Below, piece by piece: positions 39,473 through 50,367 of a stretch of 64,000 nucleotides of DNA. The DNA lies in the NCBI GenBank assembly GCA_024305405.1, contig JAKNDB010000092.1, positions 2,759,501 to 2,823,500 on the forward strand, written 5' to 3'. Position 1 is the first letter of the stretch. Each line of letters begins with the position of its first letter. The DNA comes from Dirofilaria immitis. Lineage: Eukaryota; Nematoda; Chromadorea; Rhabditida; Onchocercidae. A program made the translations under genes and the position numbers. The notes beneath the pieces are model-generated. The model was not told the origin of the DNA, did no database searches, and saw only the letters and a list, made by a program, of their open reading frames with translations.

Positions 39473-42400
39473 CTTTTTTAAAGAACAGCGCTAGTTGTTA
39501 TTACTTTAATTAATCGGAGATTATTTTCCTTAAAAATTCTTTCTTTTTCTTCTTTGTCTTCTGTTTTTATTTACTCTTTCAACATGAGATGTAGCGAGCA
39601 GGAAGTTATCAAGATCATGAAATCTGGTTTCTCTTAATATTTACTTATGTCAGCATTTCCAACAGCCTAGGATTAAGAACTCGAATGACTATGGGAATCT
39701 TAGAAATAATCAGATTTTTAAAGAAATTAGATCTAAAGGAATTTTTATTACAAGGAAAACTTTATTAAGAAATATGAAATTTTTAACAGTAACGAAAATT
39801 CATGGAATGAATTTTGAAAATTTCGAGTAATTGAATTTTTAGAATTGTTTGGTTGGCGAAATTGGCATTGAAAGAAGAAATTAAATGAATTGGAGAAATC
39901 AGTCACTATTTTTGAGAACATGTCAAAAGAATTTGAGAATAGTAAAAATTTCTATGAAAAAGTTACACCAATTTAATTTTACGGTTGAACTGACTGTTGA
40001 TGCTATGTACTTACGTTGTTCACATAAATTAAATATTTCGAATCATTTCTAAATGAATGGTTGAGCTAATTCAAAACTTCGTTTTCGATTTTATCTTTGT
40101 TTGCTTAGTTGATTTCAAATTTAATTAACTTAGTCATTGAGTTACCGTTATTTTTGCCTAATCAGTGACCGATCACATCATATATACTAACTTGCTGGAT
40201 TACTGGAAATGAATATTAATATTTCCAGTTTGAATTTTATTAATTTTAATGAACTATAAAATCTGGACAAAGAAAATAATGCTGATGATATTATGTTAAC
40301 TATTCATCAAATAGAATATATCATGTTATTATGTTTCTCATCATTGCCTGAGATTCGGAAAAATGCATAAAGAGGGACAGAAGTATAAGGAAAGATTTTT
40401 GAAGTGAGAATTTTTAAACATAAATTTTTTGAGCAGAAAAGGTAGTATCTAACTGTCATGCTCCAAGTTATCTATGTATTTTTTTAAATTTTTGTTTGGG
40501 GCTTTTGGTTTCAATTGATAATTTTTTAAGTTGGGATATTCATAATTCCCATCGATTGTTGTGGTCAAGTCCAATCTTTCTTTTTATTTTTAAATAACAA
40601 TAAATAAATTGACTCTAAGAAACGAAAATATAAGTTCGGGGAATGCATAGCATTTTGTGCTTGTATGTTGCTGTTCGCATATATTACCTGCTATCAGTAT
40701 TTGTTTGATTGGTATTGGAGACAAAATTTGTATTAAGCGTTTCTGAATTTCAAGGATTTTTCTCCAGTTTTGTAATTCGACATTTTAATTATTGTTTAAC
40801 TTGGTTCAATAAAACAACTTTAAAGTCACAGCGGAGACTGGCACGCGCACCCGTCCGACGTTTGGCATTACAAGCTTCTCCATTCACCATTCTCAATACA
40901 TTTGTATTTAACTAGAGATGTTTTTGAATACCAAATGGTCGTGTTGGGAGCGTTATGCAATGTTAACGGATCTATCTGCCTGATCAGTGAAATATCGTTT
41001 TGGAAAGTTCATCTCGAATTTCTTCGGGGTGTCACCAGATTTTCTTTTTCTTATCTTCATTCTTGTAAATATAGTTTTTTTTTTTTTAGTACAAATGTAT
41101 ATTCAATATTGGATTTAGCGACGATGTTAATTTGAGCAGAAATTCACACGGATTTTCATTTTTCCAGATTTCTGAGTTATGTGATTTACGATTACAATGA
41201 CATTTTATGTTAAATGGCGTCCAACAATTTGAAATGCAAGAAAAACACATGAAACCGGTATGGGAAGATTTCGAAAGGAAAGATGGTTAATTTAGGGGAA
41301 GAAACTAAAAAGTACTGATGATATGGAACTTTTTCTTCGGATGGAAATATGTTATTGCTGACAGTGATGTATATTGCATATCCACTTTTTGTATCCAGAT
41401 ATATATGTTTTTACTCTGCCATGAAATTTGATATTGTGCTATTGAAATTTCATTAAAATTTGAATCTTAATTTATATTACTATTTTATTCGAGAAACTAT
41501 TAGAAAATATATCTTGATCTCACAATAAATCAAATTGTTTGACTGTTATTTGTATAAACTCCATTTTATTGGGAACTTTACTCTTCACTGAAAAAATTAT
41601 AACTTATGTAAAGTTTATCAATAGTTTTTGAATAAATAATTTATCATTAAAAACAACGTCGTTTTTTTTTTAATAAAATTGTTGAGAGAGTAAAGATTTC
41701 TTTATCCTTGTGAGCATTTAATGTAAATAGTTTTTTACAGTTTATGCTGAATGATTTTTTCTCTCTCTGTTTTGCATAAGAATTATTTAACGATGTCTAG
41801 CTTACTGAATTTTCCAATTAAGGATAGATCCAAGTGCCAATTTCTTATTATTATGGATTGAATAAGTTTGAATCAGTTGATATGATTTTTTAGCGAAAAT
41901 TCATCAGTTTTAGTTCAATTAAACTCTGTTTCTTCACACTGGATGCTTAATTTTGTAAACATTCTACTGCGGAATTATGAGAAATGCCCAAAAATCCATG
42001 AAATGATTTTCTTTTGGAAGATTCAGTACATAATGGAAATGACAAACTATCACAGGAAAGATATCTCACCGAGCCTTATTATTCATTCAGTTTAATCCAG
42101 TAGCTGGTTACGTTTTCGATTCCTAGGCAGTCTTTTAGTTTAATGTTTACGCATTTCACATCAGTAATGGAACTGTGGACGTTCTCGTAAGCCATATGAA
42201 CTAAATCATTTTTATGTTCTTTCCCTCATTTACAGCTTCATTGTTATATTCTGATATGAATTATGTGCAGTATATTGTAAAATGATGTTAATTTTTGAAT
42301 CTTTTTAGATCTATCAATTAAATATATCACACGCAGATGGGTATAAATGGTATACAGCAAATATGGATAAAACATTTTTAATCTCTTCGAAACAACACAT

Positions 42401-43093
42401 CATCATGAAGAAGAGAGCTTATGGAAGACGCGGTATTCACCTCTGCATATTTGATTCTGTACGAAATTTTTGGTGATTTTTTTAGCTCCAAAACTTCAAA
42501 GCTGAATTTTGCATTTAACAGAAAAAAATAAATTAAGTTGCGTAAAGGAGAAAGAAAGCACTAATCTTATCGTAGATGTAATTTTACTTTTGAAGTTTCT
42601 AAATTTTTATATTGACTTTAGTTTTAGGGAAATTAACATTGAGTCCATTCAAATGTTAATCAAGAAAGCAAGATCTAAAACTCTAAAAAATATGGTGCAA
42701 GTATAGTATGCCTATTCATCATTTTTTGTGGGCTGTAGGCTGGACCGATTATATTTTTGAAAAGTCTTTTTCAAAATTCGAATAGCCGCCATACATAAAT
42801 GTTCAGGAGCAGGTACTTTCTAATTTTCGAAAAATTATGGTTATAGACATGAGCCGTAGATAAAATATAAGCAAATATTACAAAAACTTGAAGATAATGC
42901 AAGGTAGAGCAATAATTTCAAGGTAGTGAACGAGTTAAGGGAAGTCGAGATTTTTCATTTTAAAGAAAATTAGAAATTAAAGATATAAGATCTTTTGTTA
43001 AGAAATTTCAATTTTTTATTTAAAATTATATTGAAAGTTCTTAATCTATCTCCTAAAAAATTTTTTCTTGGCTCAATAAAAATTTTTTATAAA
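39473..43093. other. 3.6 kb intergenic, no gene seen
   Basis: AT-rich. It presumably includes the kelch gene's 3' untranslated region and the promoter of the glycosyltransferase gene. Frames of 60-77 codons near 40709-41135 are not coherent proteins. Some upstream exons of the glycosyltransferase may be hidden in 42300-43093. Confidence 0.5.
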
Positions 43094-46000
43094 ATGATGC
43101 GTATTAACAATGTCCAAATTTATTATTCATTTATGGAGGTACTACTAGAATTGAATGGTCGACCATCATCTCATGTTTACGAGAATAATTGGGCATATTT
43201 TGAACCATTTCATTTTCCGACATGCGAAATTATTAAGGAGATGGATAAATTTTTACTTATCATTGTAAAATCTTCACCGCCGCACTTTTTAGTAAGTTTC
43301 TTTGCAAACTCCTTTCGAGAATAACTTTATAAGACGCTATTAACATAAATTTGAAAAACTGAGTTCATGACTTTTTCATAATATGAAATATCCTCACACT
43401 TTTTCACTAACAGCCATTTTACCAACATAACAAAATATAATTCTATGTTTTTTTGAGCGCATGTCACACTTTGTTGGAATATTCAATGACATTTAATACA
43501 TTAAGCATAAAATAGTTATCTGCATTGCTGCTGGTTTGTCCCAGACCATTCCGAAGAAAAAAGCAATGAATAGTTAGTAACACATATATATATATATTAA
43601 ACTGAATAAATTATTTCTAATCTTAGAAACGACGGACAATACGTGTCACGTGGGGCTCAATACTCAGTCATTCGGGATTCACTATTAAAACAATATTTGT
43701 GATTGGTCGAGAATTTTTTAGTGAGGAAAATAAACAACTGCAGAATGAAATTAATTTACACAACGATATATTAGTTGGTGATTATATTGATAGTTATCGA
43801 AATAATACACTAAAAGTATGTTATTTTTGAATTTTTTTATATGTGCTTGAAACATTCTACGATAAGAAAAAAATAACTCTTCTAAAAAATCCAATTGTTC
43901 CTTAGTTTTTGAATTTTGATAATTTAAAACATCATTCGATTTTCTACCCAAATAATCAAATCTGCTTTCGATAAGTAAGTTTCTATCATTACTGAGGAAT
44001 GAATGAACAGTGGTCCCCAGAAGTTCGATAGAACGTCACGCAACATTCTCAATGAATGAAACACATTAAAGATTATATTTTAAGTTTCCTATTCTAGATA
44101 ATATGAATGAACAATCCAGAATGGCCTAAAAAGATAATATAAATGAACAATCCAGAGTGGCCTAAAAAGATACTTCTATGTTTCTTCTAAAAGTGTATGA
44201 AAAATGGAAAAATTTATTAGAGACTGAATTTATGATAGATAGCAGGGAGTTCACAAAATTATTTTCTATGAGTTGCTCATCTATGACTATTGCATGCTTC
44301 TGTGCTTGGTAACATGAGATTTCAAAAATAATTGAGATTCGATTCAAAATTTTCATAAAATTGTCTTCATTCACTCTGCATTATTCACTATATTATCTAG
44401 ATTATTGTAACAGTAAATTTTGATATGAAATAGTGATAGGAAATAGATAGAAAGGAGAATGAGAGTGAAGTTTTGAAGGATAAATTAAACTAAAAGACTG
44501 TTCGGATTGCATTTAAAATTTAACCAATCTTTTTATTTTATTATTTTAACCAACTTTTAGTTTTTATCAGCGGTACAGTTCTCATTCAATTATTGTCATC
44601 AGCAGTTTACTGTTCCTTATGCATTTTTTGTCGATGATGATTATTTGGTTTTGATGCAAAACCTCATAGCAGAAGTGAAAAAATATAGTATGCATGATCG
44701 ACTTTATATGGGTTGGAGATTTGATACGCGGCCATTTAGAACAAGGTTTCACAAACATCGGGTAAATTGTTGATTAATAATAACAGCAACAATTTGTTTG
44801 TCATCTCGGTATATGAGACCAATTTATATGTAGAAAATTCTTTTATTCGGATTTATAAAACGTAATTCTAAATGAAGAACAAATGCGGTTATTGAAGAAA
44901 GATGTGCGCAATTTAAAAACATATTCTTCCGATTATTAAGTATGTAGAGCAAGAATATATTAGATATTTACAAATACCGATTAATTTTGTCTCCATTGTT
45001 TTCCTCACGTTTCCACTATCATCATATTTGATTTCAGACCATGAAAATCCAGCTGATAGCTTTTGTATCATATACTTTTAGCGCTAATGTTTGATGAGTA
45101 TGAAATAATTGATGCGATTTAAAATTGCAAACGAAGCTTCGTTCTTTTCTTTTCCTAATAATTTTTAAGAAATTTTTTTTAGTTTATGTTTTTATAAATG
45201 AGTGAATGCTGTGAATGATAAGATGAATCATCAAGCAGATATACTTTTGAAAGATAGAACAACTTCCCTATGAAAAATGGAGAGATGCAAAGAATGCTAC
45301 AGCTCTTTTTTACTTTAATATATAAGAATATGCGCCCAAAAAAACTGAATGCACTATCTCGTTTGACGTGCGACCATTCATTTTAAAAAAGCGAAGAAAT
45401 ATTGAATAAATTTGAATCACATAACAATTCAAATATCTTAGCAGACAGTGATAATGGATATCGGAAACAAATAATACAAATAAATCAGATCGAGATGCTT
45501 TTGGTGATGAGTCATCGATTGAAGTAAAGTGCGAAATATTCATTGTGAATTCATGATTAATGACAAAGAGTGGAATAAATTGTTTTGTAAGGAGCTAAAA
45601 CTTCCGAACTGTTTCTTGTGAGAAAAACTGAGTAATTAAATAAGCATATTCTTACCATCTGCCATACTGATTGTTGAGTCGACTCTCATAGATTCAATTT
45701 TAAAATGGAAACAACAATTATCCAAAAATTTTTGGTCGGTATTAAGAAGTAAAAAGCTAATCTACCGGCCGATCCGCTAAAACAATTGGGACGAACTTGT
45801 TTTTTCTGTTTTTTATGTTAAGACCTTATTTATTGGGTACAGTGGAAAGCTTGTTTTTGCATGCATTCACTTGCAGGTATCCATTGCTGTATATCCTTTC
45901 AATCGTTATCCACCTTATATATCTGCCGGTGCAGTATTATTATCATCACAGACTATTCGAGAAATGTATTACGCAATACAGTATACGAGACTTTATTCAT

Positions 46001-46187
46001 ATGACGATATTTATGCTGGTATATTAGCAAAATTATTGAAGTTGCCCGTCAAACATAACAAAAATATGCATTTCTGGAAAACAGCGATTAATGCGGAAGA
46101 AGCAAAAACCTAATTTGTGCACATGGATTTGAAGAAGAGCGTTTAAATTTAATCTATAATGAGTTCAGGACTAAAGGAATTTTATAA
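43094..46187 (+). CDS. bre-5: GT31 beta-1,3-glycosyltransferase, Brainiac/BRE-5 type
   Basis: A Golgi glycosyltransferase that builds arthropod/nematode glycolipids. Four exons: 43094-43291, 43627-43815, 44561-44761 and 45877 onward. Motifs in order: FLLIIVKSSPPHFLKRRTIR, then VTWGS (the GT31 R-R-x-x-I-R-x-T-W signature), DYIDSYRNNTLK, the metal-binding FFVDDDYLV, GWRFDTRP, VYPFNRYPPYISAGAVLLS and SYDDIYAGILAKLL (the E/D-D-V-Y-x-G site). The R-x-x-Y-P-F-x-R-x-P-P-Y order is characteristic of Brainiac/BRE-5. In the sequence as given the frame stops at 46113. Directly after, one frame over, LICAHGFEEERLNLIYNEF and a stop at 46187 give the expected C-terminus (Brainiac has IASHGF there). One more A in the A5 run at 46104-46108 joins them. 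An N-terminal membrane anchor is not visible, so the first exon is probably missing. Confidence 0.85.
44096..44167. repeat. 36-base tandem duplication in an intron
   Basis: Two copies of a 36-base unit (44096-44131 and 44132-44167) differ at only two positions, G/A in the AATATGAATG part and A/G in the CCAGAATGG part. They lie in the third intron of the glycosyltransferase gene. A recent slip or unequal exchange is likely. Confidence 0.9.
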
Positions 46188-46540
46188 TGAACGAAAACTC
46201 AAGACTAAAGGTTGATGACAAACCTCAGAGCAAACTGGAGCTAGCAATTATTTCAGTTTTATTCTTGTTATTGTTTTAAGCAATATTATGTTTATTTTAA
46301 ACAGATAAAGTGTGTATACGATGTTAATTACCTGTAACTAAAGATAAAGTAACATTAATTACACTAGAAACTTCTTTTGTACATTATCTTCAATCACTTC
46401 TAAATAAACCGTGACATAGGGAAGTAGAATTCCTTATGCTCATGTCGATACTAAAGTAACACTAACTATACTAGAAAAAAATTGGATGCAGCACAGCCAG
46501 GCTCATATTGGCATATTTAATGCGGTTCCCTGGCTTATTT

Positions 46541-46849
46541 TTATTGGGAAATATGTGATTCATGAACCATGTATTCCCGATATTGAAAATGACTCATCAA
46601 ACAAATATGATAAGGAAATCCTTGAACTGCAGTTTTCCTTTTTTTAACGCCTGAATCTCCGGCAGCACGCCAATGCACACAAATTTTGCCGTGGGATTCC
46701 TGCCAAGTCCTTATTATATTTGAAGCCGAAGTTTTTGATAGAGCATTCAAAGTCCTATTTCTTAAATTCCATATGAAGCTTTTGGTCTCAATTATACAGG
46801 TTATAAATACTATTAGCATTCCTGAGATAATCTTTATAATCACTTTCAT
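46541..46849 (-). CDS. possible small secreted protein, 102 residues
   Basis: A single-exon frame of 102 codons opens with a textbook signal-peptide-like N-terminus: MKVIIKIISGMLIVFITCII, a Lys followed by a hydrophobic stretch. The mature part has normal composition, two Cys and aromatic residues (IRTWQESHGKICVHWRAAGD). It lies 360 bases beyond, and opposite to, the glycosyltransferase stop codon. I do not recognise the family. The signal-like start and balanced composition favour a gene; the lack of introns and homology argue for caution. It could also be one exon of a longer gene or a type II membrane stub. Confidence 0.4.
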   Translation of the reverse strand: MKVIIKIISGMLIVFITCIIETKSFIWNLRNRTLNALSKTSASNIIRTWQESHGKICVHWRAAGDSGVKKRKTAVQGFPYHICLMSHFQYREYMVHESHISQ

Positions 46850-47253
46850 TCAATTATGAAATATGCAAGAAGCATCGAACCGTTTTTTACAATTCCCATA
46901 CAATATACCATTAACTGCCATTACACAAATCTAAACCGAAATTTGGTCATAATAAGTTGCAGTTGCACTATACAATTTCAAATGTTATCCACTGATATTA
47001 TTCCGTCAATAACAAGGTAGCATATTCTCTCAAATACAACAGCAATTCCTTACACATTCTGCTTATGCAACTTACATGAAATAAAGGGCCGTGTCTCCAT
47101 TAAATATCTTTTAATTAAAATCCTTTTGACATTTAAACTTAACAGCGTGACAAGTTGAACAATAAAAGGTAGATATGAAAACGCCATTCCAAAAACTTTG
47201 CGACAAGACTTTTGAATCTCTATAAACAATACATCTAAAAAGAATATGTTAAA

Positions 47254-49330
47254 TCAATTAGAACATTTTCGTGCAACTTCACGAATCCACTGCTTGGCAA
47301 GTTCGGATTTCATTGCCGGAGGTTCTGATATGTGTACTGCTGCTACATTTTTCTTCGAGCTCTACAAAAACTGTAATGATATATCGGATATAATTTGCAT
47401 GCATTGTATTCTGTTGAAGTATAAGTATGAACCGATTTATAAATTTAGAATTAGATTTCTTTTTTCTTTGGATTACGAGTATAATTTAATTATTTTATAC
47501 ATTTGAGACATGATTTTCAACATAATCAAAGCTATAATACGGCGAAATCTAAAATCATAGCATAAAAAAATGGAATATATGATATGACTGAGGCACATCA
47601 TCATAATTCAAAACATACATTTATTATTTGATTCAAACTATCTTTAGTTCTTAAAGTGTCATCCATTGTTGCATCTTGGAATGTCAAAATGCGCAGTGGT
47701 TCCAAAAACGTTACAGTGTCTTCATCTTGATCTACCGTAAATGAGCCTGTTAAAGATGCTGGTGGCCTACACAATTTCTCGACAAGATTTTTAGTTGGTT
47801 CCCTTTCTGCTGAAACTCATAATCCATAACACTTTCAAAACACTAAGATATAACAGCCCTAAAATTTTTTCGAATCTTTAGAAGCCACTTTTGTATTAAA
47901 GCATTTTCTCCTTCTCGCAATAGAACAAAAATTAAAATGATTTTCAAAAATACCTTGCCTGGAAGCATTAATCTGACTACTTTTTGAAATATCCGCTGTT
48001 ACCTGGAGTTGATGACTGTCTGCAAATTCTGAAGTTGATGATTCTCTGCAAAGAGAAATGTACCATACATGTCGAATATAAAGCGTTTATTTTTCAATTT
48101 TTGGTGAAAAAAATGAGGAAATGAAACATCGTTCGTCCTTAACTATAGCTAATACAAAAAGAAAACAGAAGCAGAACTCACAGAATAGAGGTGGAAGGAA
48201 CACAAAGAACTTGATCGATTTTTTCGATCAGTTTGCCATCCATATTTGCATTCGTTGCACAGCTCTCGTAGATATCTGCATATTCTGTTGATTCAAATAA
48301 ATCTGATTAAACACTATAAAAAATGTTCAGGTCCTAAATATTTTTATCTCCAGAATTTAAAACTTTTAGTCTTAATTATGTTATGCAATATATATCGGGA
48401 TATCCGAAGCAAGTTTCCATTAATATTATGACCAACTGATTCAAATCGTTTGTTTTCTGACGTGTTGATTTATGTGTGCAATATGCGGTATGTATCTTTC
48501 TTATATAGAGACTCCGTTTCTATTTCTGAGCATATAAGGCATTCGTGCACCAGGAAACACCTATTAATCTCACAGCGACCTCCGCGAACTGTCCGCCAAC
48601 ATTATGCTGTCCTGTAATTCTTATCCTTTTCCACTATATACATTTATTATGCTATTTTATAAGACCAGTGTTCCGTTAATACTGTATTTATACTTTATTG
48701 TGTCGGACAAAGTGTTCTATCAAATCACTTATCAAGAACTTCCACAACAATATAAATCTTACTCTCCGTTCTTTTTGTCGCATTATCAATAATTTCAACC
48801 ATTTTTACAAAATTAGTGCGCTCAAACTGTCTGGCCTCCAAACGTTCAACCTCGGCTTGCATTTCACGTTTCACTGTTTTCAGAGCGACCACCAGACTTT
48901 CAATTAATTTCGCAGTATTTTTACAATCCTCAATTCCAACTTCCAAATAACGCTAAAAAATATATTTATATACAAGGCTCTATTAATAGCATTAATTTAC
49001 ATCAAGTATATATAACTAATTAATAGATTACCAAAATTTTCATCATCTAAAATTCGATGACAAAATAGAATCAATTTAAAAATTAAGAAGACATACATGA
49101 TACGTACAGTGCTTCGCTTTTTCATTGCCTACATTCCAACCACCTGCTTCTTCGAATCGCTTTAATTTTCCATTGATAAATTTCTGAATAATATCCATGT
49201 ATTGGTCATCGCTTACCATCATCTGCATTCCAAATAAAATTGAATGAGTAATAAATAAATGCCGATAAGAAAGCGCTTCTAGAACTAATAATAACAGCAG
49301 TATCCTCTCCTTAGCCCGTTCACTAATCAT
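47254..49330 (-). CDS. unknown 295-residue protein with coiled coil, 7 exons
   Basis: Seven minus-strand exons: 49330-49097, 48952-48763, 48284-48182, 48045-48003, 47972-47954 (19 bases), 47809-47619 and 47361-47254. They join in perfect phase with good GT...AG sites and give 295 residues. This consistency, including a 19-base micro-exon, makes the gene certain even though I cannot name it. The N-terminus is hydrophobic (residues 10-40, ILLLLLVLEALSYRHLFITH). Residues 79-150 are a charged coiled coil (CKNTAKLIESLVVALKTVKR, MQAEVERLEARQFERTNF). The rest is acidic and Ser-rich (FTVDQDEDTVTFLEPLRIL), ending LAKQWIREVARKCSN. No enzymatic motif is visible. A structural or adaptor role is possible. 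Convergent neighbours give no hint of function. Confidence 0.75.
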
Positions 49331-50243
49331 TGGATGTCGTCATAGAAAATCACAATGGTGTTTATGTGACTGAATGAACCGCTGAAGCGCAAGTAAAGAA
49401 CATAGTCAAATTATTTATACACAGCTAAATTCCATTTCTGAAACAAAAATTATCGGAAATATTAAATATTACTCGTAATCGATAACGGATTATCTCGTCA
49501 TTGGTGATTTAAGATCAAATGATTCAACTGTAAACTAAATACAGTAAGTTAAAATAAAGTTAACGTAGAAATCGCAAAGCCCTGCACTGTGACTAATACA
49601 ATAAAACAAATCAACAGGTAAATATTGCGACAATCCTTCGCCGCATTTGAGGTAAACGTCCGTTCTGGGTCGACCAATACATTCCCTGCGAGTACTGTGC
49701 AAATATTACAATTCCCAATTCAGAACGCTATCCCGCCCATTTTTTCGTGCCTCGTTCTGAAACTATGATCTCACCATTCACAGTAGTCAGTGCTAATATG
49801 TGGTGGACATTGACTTGTGAAGTTTAACAATGTCTCTGGTCAATTCATTGTCACATGATCTTTAACTTTGCCATGAAGTTTCCACCTGATACTTGACAAC
49901 AAATCCCGTTGGCATACGTCAACATTATTGTGAGGACCAAATATTGCGAAATACAGCGCTCTCCCCACAAAAGTGCTATGACATCGGGATGCTTGAGAAA
50001 GCGGTGGTACGATCATAACTCTTTCGTTAACTGATGGTTACGAACTTCTTCTAGTTCTCGAATTCTTTCTTCTAGTTCTATTTATTGAAGTTTTCTGCTT
50101 ACATTTTTTACTTTCCCCTCATACGCGATTTACAAAAAGACCGGTAACAATATTATTGCGATGCGCTCTATAAATTTATTTGCTTCTTTGAGCCGTGAAA
50201 TTTGAAAATTAGTTCGCTGCGAGACTCAGGCAAACAGTTAGTG
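49331..50243. other. divergent intergenic region
   Basis: Lies between the minus-strand unknown gene (start 49330) and the plus-strand PDI-6 gene (start 50368). It is less AT-rich than average from 49600 on. I see no gene in it. It probably contains both promoters. Confidence 0.5.
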
Positions 50244-50337
50244 TGACGTCGACATTTCGATTATTTGAGAAGTGTAGCGGCCAATCAAGTAGTCTTACAC
50301 AGTACGCGCGATTCTTTTCTTTCTGTTCGTTATAAAA
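50244..50337 (+). promoter_or_regulatory. pdi-6 promoter: TGACGTC, CCAAT box, TATA box
   Basis: In order before the ATG at 50368: TGACGTC with an ACGT core at 50244-50250, a CCAAT box at 50281-50285, and TATAAAA at 50331-50337. ACGT-core elements are the binding type used by XBP-1/ATF-6 in the unfolded protein response, and ER chaperone genes are classic targets. The full mammalian ERSE (CCAAT-N9-CCACG) is not present. The boxes are seen; stress control is inferred. Confidence 0.5.
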
Positions 50338-50367
50338 AGTGGACCGTCAAAATTTTTCGAATTCACG

